NCBI RefSeq assembly: GCF_963422355.1 | Contig: NC_085105.1 | Location: forward strand, 3,164,052 to 3,228,051 | Source: Corticium candelabrum | Taxonomy: Eukaryota > Porifera > Homoscleromorpha > Homosclerophorida > Plakinidae | Direction: 5' to 3' | Length of the DNA stretch: 64,000 nucleotides | Shown here: positions 1-19,100 of the stretch, piece by piece | How positions within the stretch are numbered: the first letter of the stretch is position 1 | Layout of the letters: every line of letters starts with the position of its first letter | Translations under genes and position numbers: made by a program | Notes under the pieces: generated by a model | The model's input: only the letters and a program-made list of their open reading frames with translations | What the model was told of the DNA's origin: nothing | Databases searched by the model: none

Positions 1-3000
1 TTCTTTTCCCTTGTTAACGACCCTTACATCTTTTAGGGCAATCCTGTCCCAGCAAAATAGTCAATATCATCAAAACGACATTGTAGGGAGCCATCAAAAC
101 AAGCGTGCTACTGTCACGTGACAGTTAAACCTAAACCACTTTGCTAAACCTACTTTGAAGTGGGTTTAGGGAAGTGGGTTTAGGGAAGTGGGTTTAGGGA
201 AGTGGGTTTAGGGAAGTGGGTTTAGGGAAGTGGGTTTAGGAAAGCGGGTTTAGGAAAGCGGTTTAGGTTTAAAATAGAACTGGTTTAGTGCAGGTGGAAA
301 CAAGTGAATTCTTAAACCAGTTTAGCTTAAACCACTTGTTAAACCGGTTTAGGCACTAGTGGAAACGTGCCCCTAGTGCTTGCTTGAGAGTACATATGTA
401 TGGTTCCACCTTTAGGGATTTTGCATTTGACACCTTTTAGGTGATAATGGAAGGAAATCATTGACTAAGTAACATTTAATGCAGCTGACACTGTAAGAAC
501 TTCAGACTGTGGACACAGCCAATAGAGATCTAGATGTTCAATTGTGGTCAGCAGTAGTCTGGTTGACAGGGCTGACAAACTTTGATTTGCTTTTCTGACT
601 CCCAAGAGCTTTCATTTCCATAACAGCGCAGACAATTCTTAGGGTTAGCAGATGACACCTAACATCGAAATTTTACCAAGGCGAATGAATTGTCTTGGGT
701 TTTTCCGTGATGAAGTCATTTGTGAAAATGACTAGTCTTTGCAGACTGTGTAAAAGTGAGCAAAATGTCTATCTATTCCATTCAGGAAGTTCAACGTCTC
801 AGTCGAAGACGAAAAACATCAAAATCCCATTGGGATGAAAGATTCTTTCCAGGCCCATTCAAATGAAAGAATCCCAGTAACAAGATGAACAGGGTGTGAC
901 AAGGCCTACTAGAGGGAACTGAAAGAGATCCATCACTTGTGGTCAACATGTGGTTTAACCACATAAGGGAGTTAAACCAGATCATTCCTAGAAGGACAAG
1001 CACCAAGTAGCACTTTCAAAGGTGTGAATTCGAAAATGGTAGAGATTTGACCAAAGTCATGGATGAAGGCTTACTGACATTGGAGTTTGTCAGTGATTAT
1101 GGTGCTTACACAATCGAGTTTCTGTGTGACATTCTAATTCCCTTTGGAAGGTTTCCTTAACAGAGTAGCAGCCATGAGAGGTTGCTGTATCTCTAGGGTG
1201 GATGGATTGAGTGTTGTTCATGAAACGGAAAGAACAGATGGCAAATGCTTTACAAATATTTCAGAAGAAATGTTACCAAGGATGCTAAAAATTATTGGCA
1301 TGTTTTGATTGTTGTGGGTGTGCCTGTTGAGAATGGAAATAAATATTGATGTAAAGTATTGATTTCTTTGTTATTTACACACTGGTTAATACTTAAAAGT
1401 GTTTACCTTTTTAGGTTATGTTGATGATATAATTTTGCCAAGTACAACTAGAAAGCGTGTTTGTGAAGATCTTGATACTCTTGCTACAAAACGTCAAAGC
1501 AACCCATGGAAGAAGCATGCTAATATCCCATTGTAGTTGAGGCATAACTCAGCCTGCTATAGTTTAGTCTCCTAACTAATGTCATTCTGGAAACTTTAGT
1601 GCTCATGGATTTTCAGCACATTATACAAGAAAATATCATTGCAGACAGATATAAACAAGGATGATCCAGACTACATGATGTGGTTGATGTTGCGTGGCAG
1701 TGTTCATGTGGATCAGTAAACATATAAGCTTTTTTCTCAGATGAGTGCCACTCTGATTTGTAAATATTTTGGTGGGAATTGCTCTAATGAGTAGTCAGAT
1801 GGGCACAGGTGTGACTCATGTTTATGGTTCGCAACAGCTTTACCAGTAGTCAGCCGTATCTGGATCATGCACAACACAAGTCTATTGGTAACTGGTTCAG
1901 ATTTTTTCAGTCATCCATCTTTTATGCTTTACATGAAAACTGATCAGTAGTGCGTTTATGTATTTGTCATTTCTGCAAACATCTTGGCGTAACCTCAATT
2001 TGTTATGCGTGTTCACATGTACAGCCATGGCAATGTCACATTGACTATATAAATTGAAGTCTCAACGGCACATTTGGCTGCCAAGTTTAAACAAAATCAA
2101 GATGGTAAAATGGCATTTTGCTAATTGCACAGACCTTGTTGCCTCACTAAATTACTCCAAGGCATACAAATAGTGCAAGCTCCTGTCCTATTTATATGGT
2201 ACACTGTACTAAATGACTGGAAGTGAGGTATTTGGGTAGTCGATACTTTAACATAAGTGCATACATCTATGGTAAAGTGCAATAATAATTACTCTAGACG
2301 TTGCCAGCACAACTCACCAACCTAATTCACGCAGAAGGTCTGATCAAGTAAAAGTTCAATCCCTACTGTTTTCCTTCATGTGGACCTTGTAACACAATCA
2401 TGCACCTAACTTGGTGCTCCATACGTAGCAGGTCAGGCTGAGCTCTGAGTAGGTTGTGTTATCCCTGGTTGTCATTGTCCCGGTCCTGTCTGAAAGAAAC
2501 TGTCCAAATTGCCAGATGGTGTAGTGTCTTCATTTCCTTCCAAATCTCCGGTCTTTTCCACTGGCCTGGGATGTCACTCTACGCTTATTAATTAATTAAT
2601 CATAGCTGAATTAGGGTCTTACCAAAGTGGACAAAATGTGAATCAAAATGCTGTCCTACATGTAACGGCAGTGACCAGGATGCTCAAGTCTGTCTACCTA
2701 GGCAGTGCATTTCTCCTATGAATTAAAGTCTAATCACTAATTCTAGGTGCCTAGATTTTTAGTGCCTGTAAATTAACAGTAACGGGTGGTACGGAGGCGT
2801 AATGAGTGCTAACATCATATTACAAATGTCGTTTCGGAACAGAGGATATCGTACACGCATGCGCGCGCACGTGTACATCACACACGCAAACTCACCACAT
2901 GCCACTTGCATGTTAGCACCAATCCCACGGCGCGTGTGCGCACACGACTCACCCCACCACGTGACATCTGCTGCAACAAGAGAGTCCTTTAGATCCATGA

Positions 3001-3463
3001 TGGTATCACAACTCACAATATTCCCTACATTTTATCTACTTTGACAAATCGTATACATTATGCTTATCAACACTTTGTCTAGAGGAAAGGCGTCATGCGC
3101 AGACGCCGTCCCTCACAGCCCGGTGACGCAATCATCACGTCGGTTTACAACAGACAGGCACATCACGTTGCCCATCCCACACACCATCACACAGTCGACA
3201 CCACCCGCGGCCGGATGCATAAATTCACTCCCGAAACGTCGGAAGTCGCACACACACACACAAGTATCTACATCAACACAGCCGAGCGCCCACGCGACCC
3301 TTCTTCGAAAAACACAACACAATTACGTCGTTGAAATCGGCAAAGTGTGCATGCCTAGATACGCACACACACACACCATACAATGTATGCATCCTGCCAC
3401 TCGGAGGTGGAGTCAGTGTCAGTGCGCGCGCGGTAGGCACCGACTCCCGATCCGCGCTCCGCT
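1..3463. other. Intergenic region upstream of YAP; no gene recognised
   Basis: I find no exon chain or conserved domain on either strand. The stretch holds a G-rich 14-bp minisatellite (157-267), a dispersed repeat sequence at 283-305 that recurs at 33145-33167, and AT-rich unique-looking DNA. From about 2850 to 3450 it becomes rich in alternating purine-pyrimidine runs (cgcatgcgcgcgcacgtgta near 2858) and in CA dinucleotides. This last part lies just 5' of the YAP start codon and may include its promoter and 5' UTR, but no TATA box or initiator can be assigned. Confidence 0.5.
157..267. repeat. G-rich 14-bp minisatellite
   Basis: Six exact tandem copies of gaagtgggtttagg (157-240) are followed by two variant copies, aaagcgggtttagg and aaagcggtttagg. 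The array sits between segments rich in taaacc/ggttta that are partly inverted copies of each other, so it looks like an expansion inside a palindromic mobile element. The runs of three G could fold as a G-quadruplex. The unit contains TTTAGGG but is not a telomere repeat. Confidence 0.85.
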
Positions 3464-5170
3464 ATGGCGGCTCAGAGAGGACAGGATGTGAGCAAAGCGT
3501 TCGTTCACGTACGAGCCGACTCCGACTCCTACCTCGACGCGCTCTTCGACCACCTCGTCAATCCGACCGCACCGAAGGGCCTTCCTCTGCGACGTCGCAA
3601 CATCCCCGACGGCTTTTTCTCGCAGCAGGCAGCGAATCGTACGGGAGGCGCCTCGTCGTCGAGCAGCCAGCACAGCCGCGAGAACTCGACCGATTCAAGC
3701 TACGCGCCGTCGAGTACGGCATCACAAAGTGCGTATACGTCGTGTACAAAACCGTTGACCCGACGGTTTGTTGTTAATAACAAGTGACGGGGTGTTTGAC
3801 ACATTGTGTTGTGTGTGTATGTGTGTGTGTAGCTGTGGCGCAGACTGCCAGCCACACGCGCTCTCAGTCGCTCCCCGCCAGCTTTTCAGGCGCATCTCAT
3901 CGACAGCAGTCGTCGTTCGAAATCCAGGGAAGTGCAGGAAGTGCTGGGCGGACCCTCCAACTGCCAGGTCATCGGATACTGACTGAAGACGACGGCTATG
4001 GTCCCCTACCACCCGGATGGGCCATCGCACTGACAAACGAAAGCCAAAAGTACTTCGTCGAGTAAGTGCCGCGTCGTTTTACACGTCGGTCGATTGCCTC
4101 GACGTGGTAAAACGGGGCGTTGCGAGACACGGTGTAAAAAAAATTAAATCTGTGAATATACGTTGAGTCATCGTTCGTGTGTTGGACAAATGTCGTAGAC
4201 GCTTTGGTTTGAGTGTGTTCTGTTTGTTTTTAGTCATGTAAATAAGAAGACGACGTGGGAAGATCCGCGACTGCAGCATCTGCGCAAGGAGGACGAGGTC
4301 TTGCCTGATGGATGGCAGCGAGCGCACACGGACGAGGGAGTACCGTATTTCATCAATCATCGCGAGCGGACGACGACGTGGACGAAGCCGACGGCGACGA
4401 GTACGCAGACGGCGTCGTCGAGCCTCCAGCCGCCGCATTCGCTGCATCAGGGTATGCCAGTTGGTCAGCAGAATCATCACACGCGCTCGCAGAGTCTTCA
4501 GCGTTCGCAGAAGCTGCGCATCCAGCGACTGCAGCAGGAGCGCGAGATGCTGCGTCTACAGCGAGAGCGCGAGGTGTTGCTGCGTCAGCATCAGTTTTTG
4601 CTTCAGAAGGAGCTAAAGTTAAAGCAAATTTGCGATGAGTTGACGGTGCCCGTCGTGCAGCAGAGAGACCCGATGATGTCGTCAGTCGCATCGGTGACCG
4701 GATCTGGATTGACTTACCACAGCCGGGAGAATTCCTCCGACTATGCCATGGAAACGATGCCGACCGGTGCACACGCCAACAATACGTTTCTCTCGCATCC
4801 ATCGGTTCACGGCGATTCCGGTCTGTTGGATTCGTTTGGTGAGTTGGGAATGGGCGAGGGGTCGGTGACGAGCGACGAGGGTATGATGATGGCGGGGATG
4901 CCCAACGTAAGTCCCGGATTGGCGCCAACTGTAACGGCACCGGGCTTGCAGTACGGCAATGCGCATGTTCATGCAGCAACTGGAATGCCGCCTGATTTAT
5001 TGGATTCGATGGAGGGCACGAGTGTGGACGAGGTACCGAACATGGGTCTTTCGACATCACATGCTATGGATACCGATGATGGTGACCAAGTCGACTTCTT
5101 GTCGGAAGTTCGAACCCTACTATCTCATGCGGCCGAAAATCCTCTTTTTGTTACTGATAACTTCTCATAG
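3464..5170 (+). CDS. YAP1: YAP/Yorkie transcriptional co-activator (Hippo pathway effector)
   Basis: Exons 3464-3728, 3833-4061 and 4234-5170 join in phase to give about 476 residues. Exon 1 carries the TEAD-binding segment (SYLDALFDHLVNP, then LPLRRRNIPDGFF). Exons 2-3 encode two WW domains: LPPGWAIALTNES with KKTTWEDPR, and LPDGWQRAHTDEG with RTTTWTKP. A glutamine/leucine-rich coiled coil follows, then an acidic C-terminal activation region. Five HxRxxS motifs, the LATS kinase target, are visible: HVRADS, HSRENS, HTRSQS twice and a second HSRENS. HTRSQSLPAS matches the 14-3-3 site (S127 of human YAP). In this family LATS phosphorylation retains the protein in the cytoplasm; the unphosphorylated form binds TEAD in the nucleus. 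The protein ends VTDNFS, so the vertebrate PDZ-binding tail is absent. The start ATG lies directly before the conserved segment in a GC-rich stretch. Confidence 0.95.
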
Positions 5171-5440
5171 CCACAGCTTTCGGTATTTCGAGAAACGACA
5201 CTGAATCGCTGGCTGATCTTGTCTCCTGCTGATACATGGACAACCACACAATAACTACGAGATTTCTCACTGAACTCCTTGTCTGAGATGGGAGTCTGTT
5301 GCTTCGTTTTTAGATGTGGTTTTCTTCCGTTTTAGATGGTTTATATATGTAGCTAACTTTTATTAGTTCTTTCATTACACTGGACATGCTGTCGTAGGTG
5401 AAGGTTCAAAGTCAGGTCTGGTTTGTGGTGATTGGAAATT

Positions 5441-5519
<79 letters not shown>

Positions 5520-6611
5520 TGTACACTTCTAAAAGTAGTCGACACAGATACATTTGATTTATGCTGACAACCCCACCCCCACCCACCTAAGTACATACTT
5601 TGCGAGATTACTGTAGTCTATAAATTCATGTACATCCTTTCCCCTTAACCCCTGTCAGACAAGAGAGCCTGCTGATCGTCCCAATGACTGGGTTGACTTG
5701 AGTTTGATCACCTTCTTGGGTGTACTATGACTGCATGTCAACTACAACAAGAAAGAGTGAAGAGAATGGATGGGTATGTACACGTATGAACGTCACATGC
5801 TACCAATGTTAATTAATTAAATTCAATTGTTATGTCCATTACATGGATTCTAAGAGTACAAATATAGGTGCCTGTCATACCCTAGAATCAAGTGGTTATA
5901 CATGAAAATACTCTCATTATGTCAGTAAACAATGTGGGGCTCAGACTTGGCAAATCTCAAACATTTCTACTCAAGCTAGATTCACTTGGTGTGTGGTAGA
6001 CAACCATAAATTAGCAATTTTGTTCTGTATTATGTGTACAGTACTTGACTACAAAAAAAAAGGTCTCAGTTGTGGTGTAGGATTAACCACATGGCCTGTA
6101 GGCATGTATGTACAACCAGCTGATGTGCCAGTTCTTCCCACAGAATTGATCAAGAGTGTGAGAGAAAACCAGAGAGATAATTTAATTAATTATGAGACCT
6201 AATTTACTATAGGCATGTATGCAACCCAAGGGCCCATTCTTCACTTTTGCACCTTCCATTGCTAATGCGTTTTGTTCTGTACTAAGGTATGTGTACTTGA
6301 CTACACAAAGGCCTCAGTATTGTCAATCTAGTGCAGGATTAACTACACCGCCCATAGTATCATTACTTAAAATTGGTATCTAAAGACTCAAAACTCCTGT
6401 GCTAGACAGCCATTTTCTATGGGATGACCACAAACTACATATGTAGGGCCCACACTCAACCCATTCATAGAATGAAATTAGCACTACACACAATGTTGGC
6501 TTAGGTCGTAACCTAATAACCAGCTGTCAATATAATAGTATTAAAATATCAATGTACATTTTTGTAAGCACTGCATGTCAGAGACAAGTGTTCATTACAC
6601 ATGACACTTAC
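5171..6611. other. Intergenic DNA between YAP and the ECT2 3' end
   Basis: This holds the YAP 3' UTR, a (GT)n tract at 5443-5518 and AT-rich DNA. The missing last exon of ECT2 (minus strand) should lie here. An acceptor near 6530 is followed by a possible short reading frame, but nothing in it resembles the ECT2 C-terminus, so I do not call it. Confidence 0.4.
5443..5518. repeat. (GT)n microsatellite
   Basis: About 76 bp of uninterrupted TG dinucleotides lie in the 3' flank of YAP. Short His/Thr-rich reading frames across it are artefacts of the repeat. Confidence 0.95.
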
Positions 6612-14833
<8,222 letters not shown>

Positions 14834-14948
14834 AGTTCAAGTAATTTGAACAAGCGCGCGCTACAATTGTAAACTGTACGCATGCGTAGGCATATTCGTC
14901 AAATACCCGTATACTGTACACTGCAAGTGCTGTACCTTCGATTGGCGA
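14834..14948. promoter_or_regulatory. Divergent promoter between ECT2 and the MSL2-like gene
   Basis: Only 115 bp separate the two start codons, so both 5' UTRs and core promoters must overlap here. The interval is GC-richer than its surroundings, has no TATA box, and contains the palindrome tacgcatgcgta at 14877-14888, which resembles an NRF1-type site. That palindrome is the only candidate element I can point to. Confidence 0.6.
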
Positions 14949-15557
14949 ATGAACGTTACATCTCTGTACGCGTCTGTTTGTCGCGCTGCTTTGTTGCTGA
15001 ACAACGACGACGCTTCAGCGTGGGGAGACCTGACTTCGTTGATGCCGTACCTTCGTCGCTGTTTGGGCTGCTGTGCGTGTGGTTGTGTACTGCAAGAAGC
15101 CACCGTTGCCGCACAGTGCGGCCACAGCTACTGCCGTCGGTGTGGTGAAATCGGAGAGAAACCGGTGTTGAGGATAACGTGCAAACAATGTCGCAACAGA
15201 GACAACCTTGTGCCTGATGAACAGATGCGCACAATTGTGTCATGCTACAGAGCTGTGTGTACTCTTGTACACACGTCCACAATTTCTAAGAATAGAGAAC
15301 TATCGATGCAGCACAATGCCTGTGCGGCGAGTGGCGTCGTTGAGAAATTAATAGATGAAATTGTTCAGGGGAAGTCATTGCCAAGCTTGGAGATCTTACC
15401 AAAGACAAACTTTCCGCCATGTCATATTCAGCGAGCTGCTGAGCAGAGACGAGAGGCTGTTGCCAGGCAGGTTGCAGACTGTGAAGACTCAAACAGTTCT
15501 CTGGTAGCCCAGCTGAGTGCTGGACTCATCAGAGAGAGAGAAAGGAAGGAGAAATGA
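14949..15557 (+). CDS. MSL2-like RING-finger protein, short form
   Basis: A single open frame of 202 residues. The N-terminus (NVTSLYASVCRAALL, then LMPYLRRCLGCCACG) follows the MSL2 pattern, in which a helix precedes the RING. RING ligands are visible as CxxC (CLGC/CACG), CGHSYCRRC, and a final CKQC. The conserved block after it (EQMRTIVSCYRAVCTLV) also matches MSL2. MSL2 is the E3 ligase of the male-specific-lethal complex and binds MSL1 through this region. Most MSL2 proteins are over 550 residues and carry a cysteine-rich CXC DNA-binding domain, which is absent here; the frame ends in a charged coiled-coil-like tail. Either the gene is a short paralogue or a spliced isoform uses a donor before the stop. 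I saw no CXC exon before the next gene. Confidence 0.8.
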   Translation: MNVTSLYASVCRAALLLNNDDASAWGDLTSLMPYLRRCLGCCACGCVLQEATVAAQCGHSYCRRCGEIGEKPVLRITCKQCRNRDNLVPDEQMRTIVSCYRAVCTLVHTSTISKNRELSMQHNACAASGVVEKLIDEIVQGKSLPSLEILPKTNFPPCHIQRAAEQRREAVARQVADCEDSNSSLVAQLSAGLIRERERKEK

Positions 15558-16105
15558 GCATCGGAATTGACAAATTCTGCTACATACAGATTTACTAAGA
15601 GCTTGATTATTGAATTATTTTATATATTAAATTAAATATATAAACCAAACTGACCAGTGTCTAGTTCCGGGTACTTGGGACGCAGATTTTGGTTACAGAC
15701 ACGCCCTCCTTCGTTTTTGGCTCGCGTGCCTCACAACCCTTTGAATCCGTTTGGCGCTCTTCGAGTTCTTTTTTTTTTATGCCCAACACTTGTTGTGTCG
15801 AAACTACTTTTCAAGCAATAAAGTTTAAGTAGCTCCAAATGGACTGCCTCGCAACAAAGAAGCCACACGTAAAGCTCTCAAGCTTTGCACTTCAATGGAC
15901 TGATTTGGTCTCAGAAACGTCAACAATGCGGGTCTCGCACTACTGAGTCTTTTTGACAATAAACTTTTAATTAATTAACGCGACTTTAATTTCTCTGTAT
16001 ATGAAAATATTCGCACGTGAGGATCACGTGCTCAACATACGGGTATCCTCATATATGTTGCGGACAAAGCTGTTTGTCATTTGGATTCGAAACTAGACAC
16101 ATTTC
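15558..16105. other. Intergenic DNA between the MSL2-like gene and KDM6
   Basis: This contains the 3' UTR of the RING gene and the presumed KDM6 promoter. I see no coding exon and no CXC-type cysteine cluster that could extend the RING protein. Confidence 0.5.
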
Positions 16106-19100
16106 ATGGTAAGCAACAAGTGTTTTTTACTTCTCCTTCTGTTGAACTACTCTAGGATAAGTGTTTAGGGGTTGCATACTGTCTACTAGCATCACACAGG
16201 CAATGTCTGTGTACTCGATCGTGTATCGTGTATTGTATTGTATGTACGTACTGTCCCAACCAGTGTGCCCATCCAGTAGCTAAACGATTGAGACAGATGA
16301 AAGCGTTCCAACCGCTTAGAAACGCTTGTACACATGTGTGTAGACACCGCTTTCTTGCATGACTGGTTGCATGGCCTAGATCTGTTTTCCTGTTTCTTCG
16401 TGCGTGGGCATGTAGCATAAGTATCGACATGCATATGATTTCGTCATAGGAGGCGGAGAGGCAACCTACCACCCTTCATGAAGATGTTCAGTTGAAATTG
16501 TCTGATGAAGAACACTCTTTCCTGAACAAGCTGGACAGGTGATGAACACAATAGTATTAATTAGATTAACAATTAGTTAACTGGAAATAGTAGCTAGACT
16601 GTCACTTTAATAGTGTTTATCTGTCTGTTTGTTTGTCTGTCTTCCGAAATTAAACCTACTCCAGCTTTTACAAAATTAAACACTTTCGTACTATTTTTCT
16701 TAACTTAAACCAAAAGTGTATACAGCTGGTTTCTGATATGTACGTTTCTATTTTCCAGCCGTAACTTCCAGTTTCTCTTCCTAAGTAAAATGTTCAACAC
16801 ATTCCAGACAGAAAAGCAGACAATAGAGAAGGCAGCAAGCAGACACTATATCAATTGAAGTGTGTGTAACTATGGACATAATACTAACAGGGCATTAAGG
16901 TTTACCAAGTGTTGGCAGCACACTGCGAAAAGGACGTTGACTGCGTGTCTTTTCTCTGCAAACTTGGACACTTTCATCTGTTGCTGGAAGAATTCTCGAA
17001 AGGTGTTTCTTGTTGCATCTTGATTAAGAATGTTGAACTTATTGTATAATTCATGTCTAGCTCTTTCTGCATATCAGAAATGCCTTCAGTTGGAGAGAGA
17101 ATACTTGAAGGTACCAATATGTCCAGTGATAGTACGATAATTGGTACAATTTCTCTCTTTAAGAATTCTGTTTTCCTTTATGGATTGGGAATGGTCTACT
17201 TTCACTTCAACACTTTTGACTGGCACGTGTTGCTGTTTCAGAGTCAGACGTCATGCCTTCTTTACTTTGTTAATTGGCTTTATTTGTGCAGTGCAATACA
17301 GTCATTTCAACAGCTGCTTCTTATTGACAAATCTTTCACTCACTCGACTGAAGTTCATGTTCGGCTGGCAATAATGTACAAAGTTAGAGGAGACTTTCAA
17401 CCAAGTTTGGATGTTAGTGCATGCCTTAGTCTCTGGCATCACGAGACTTATTAGTGTTGCTAGAGCTTTGTTGAAATTAATACATTTGTGTTGTGTTTTG
17501 CAGCATTTTCAGCAGGCATTGTCTTATTGGAACTATTCTACATTAATTCCACTTCAAGGTGTCATACAGAGTAGAATATATTTAAAATATCTTATACCTA
17601 TGCAGCAACGACGGTCTTTCATCCTATAGTCATGTAATTATACTATTAAAATTTATTTTATTTTATTGTTATTGAATGCCCTTGTTAAAATCTAGTGGCA
17701 TGGTTTGTGGCAAACAGTAAATCTCATAACACTATAATGGCTATAGGTTTCTCTATTTACAGCCCTCAGTTGCAAAGCAATTCTTAACTGCATAGCTTGC
17801 AAAGTCATGCAAAATGTTTATAACATTTATACGAGTAGGTAAAGTTGATTTTGTGATGATGTGATAGAATGATCTAATGAATCCTAATTTAGAAAATGAA
17901 GGCTTTTAGATAGACTCTGCCACTATTATTAAATATATATCATCCTGTTTAAATTCACCAGTAGGTCACTTGCAGTTTCATTAAGGGTCTGATCAGTGTT
18001 TTCTGTTTAGTGCAATTCCATATTGCTCATCTCCTTGAAGTGCAGGTAATACATTTGCTCTAATTCACTATGATTAGTATGTTGGAATAACAATGCATGA
18101 CATCCTGATTGTGAGGTAATACGTTATCTAATGTATTAATGCATTCATTCTACACAATAGTTATCTTCAAGAATCTTATAATTCTTTCATTAAAATTTTC
18201 TGCTATGCAAGCGACAGTCAATTCTAAATTCTAATTATCTTGTATAAGGAATTCTGTTTTTTTTGCAAGGGCAATGTAAAGGCCGCCATGGGTATTTACC
18301 AGAAGATTTTGGAGTCTCCTAACTGTACTACTGAACTAAAGGCAAGCGTGTACAGACAACTTGGTCAGTTAGCTTAACAAATGGGAAGGCCTGTGTGTAT
18401 GAATATCATGACTGTAACGTTGCATATGAAGGTTGGCTGCATCTTAGATGTCAGGTTGGTTCAGAGGATGTTGGGGCAACAGCTAAGGCTGTAGAGCTAC
18501 TCCATAAGTCTGTTGACTTGGATAGAGAAAGTTGGGAAACTTGGTACTACCTTGGAAGGTGCTTAGTCGTTTGTCAATCTGCTATGACTTTGTGTCGTTC
18601 ACTTTGCTTGTGTTACAGATGCTTTGCATCCAAAGGCGAAAGCAGTTATGCGTTTTTGTGTTACCGACATTCAATAGAAAGGAACGAATCTAGTGCAGAC
18701 ACGTGGTGCTCCATCGGGTAAGGTGTCTAATGAAGAATAATTTAATACGGGTTGGTAACACAAGCTTTATAATAATTCAATGTTTGTGTGATCATTTGTC
18801 TTGTCTTATCTCAGTAATTAAGGCAGGTTAATACAAACTTACAATGGCATCATCCGTAGTAAGGAGATTTGAATGATTTGCTGGTAGTCGTTGCAATCTT
18901 CTGGTTGTACCATTCAGAGTGAATGGAATCCTAGAAAGGTTTGCAATCAGTGTCGTGATGTTGTTTGCCATATGAATTCACAGAGATGTCTACTTTTCTG
19001 GGGGGGGGAATAGTTCCCTATATACATCCCTTCCAGCAGCACTTGGATACAGACACTGTATTGCATTACTATGCCTATACACACCTCAGTGTATGATGCA

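Noticed and set aside
157-254. CRISPR-like regularly spaced repeats
   Set aside because: The copies are directly abutting with no spacers, and the genome is clearly animal.
1411-1550. Plus-strand peptide [12 protein letters not shown] resembling an RT YxDD motif
   Set aside because: No other RT motif is found within a kilobase on either strand in any frame, and the frame stops soon after. Four matching residues can occur by chance.
4353-5060. Long minus-strand frame of 235 codons
   Set aside because: It is a shadow of the YAP coding exon; the plus strand encodes two WW domains with conserved residues.
17053-17240. Hydrophobic frame that looks like a small membrane protein
   Set aside because: Parts are KDM6 TPR exons plus intron read in one frame.
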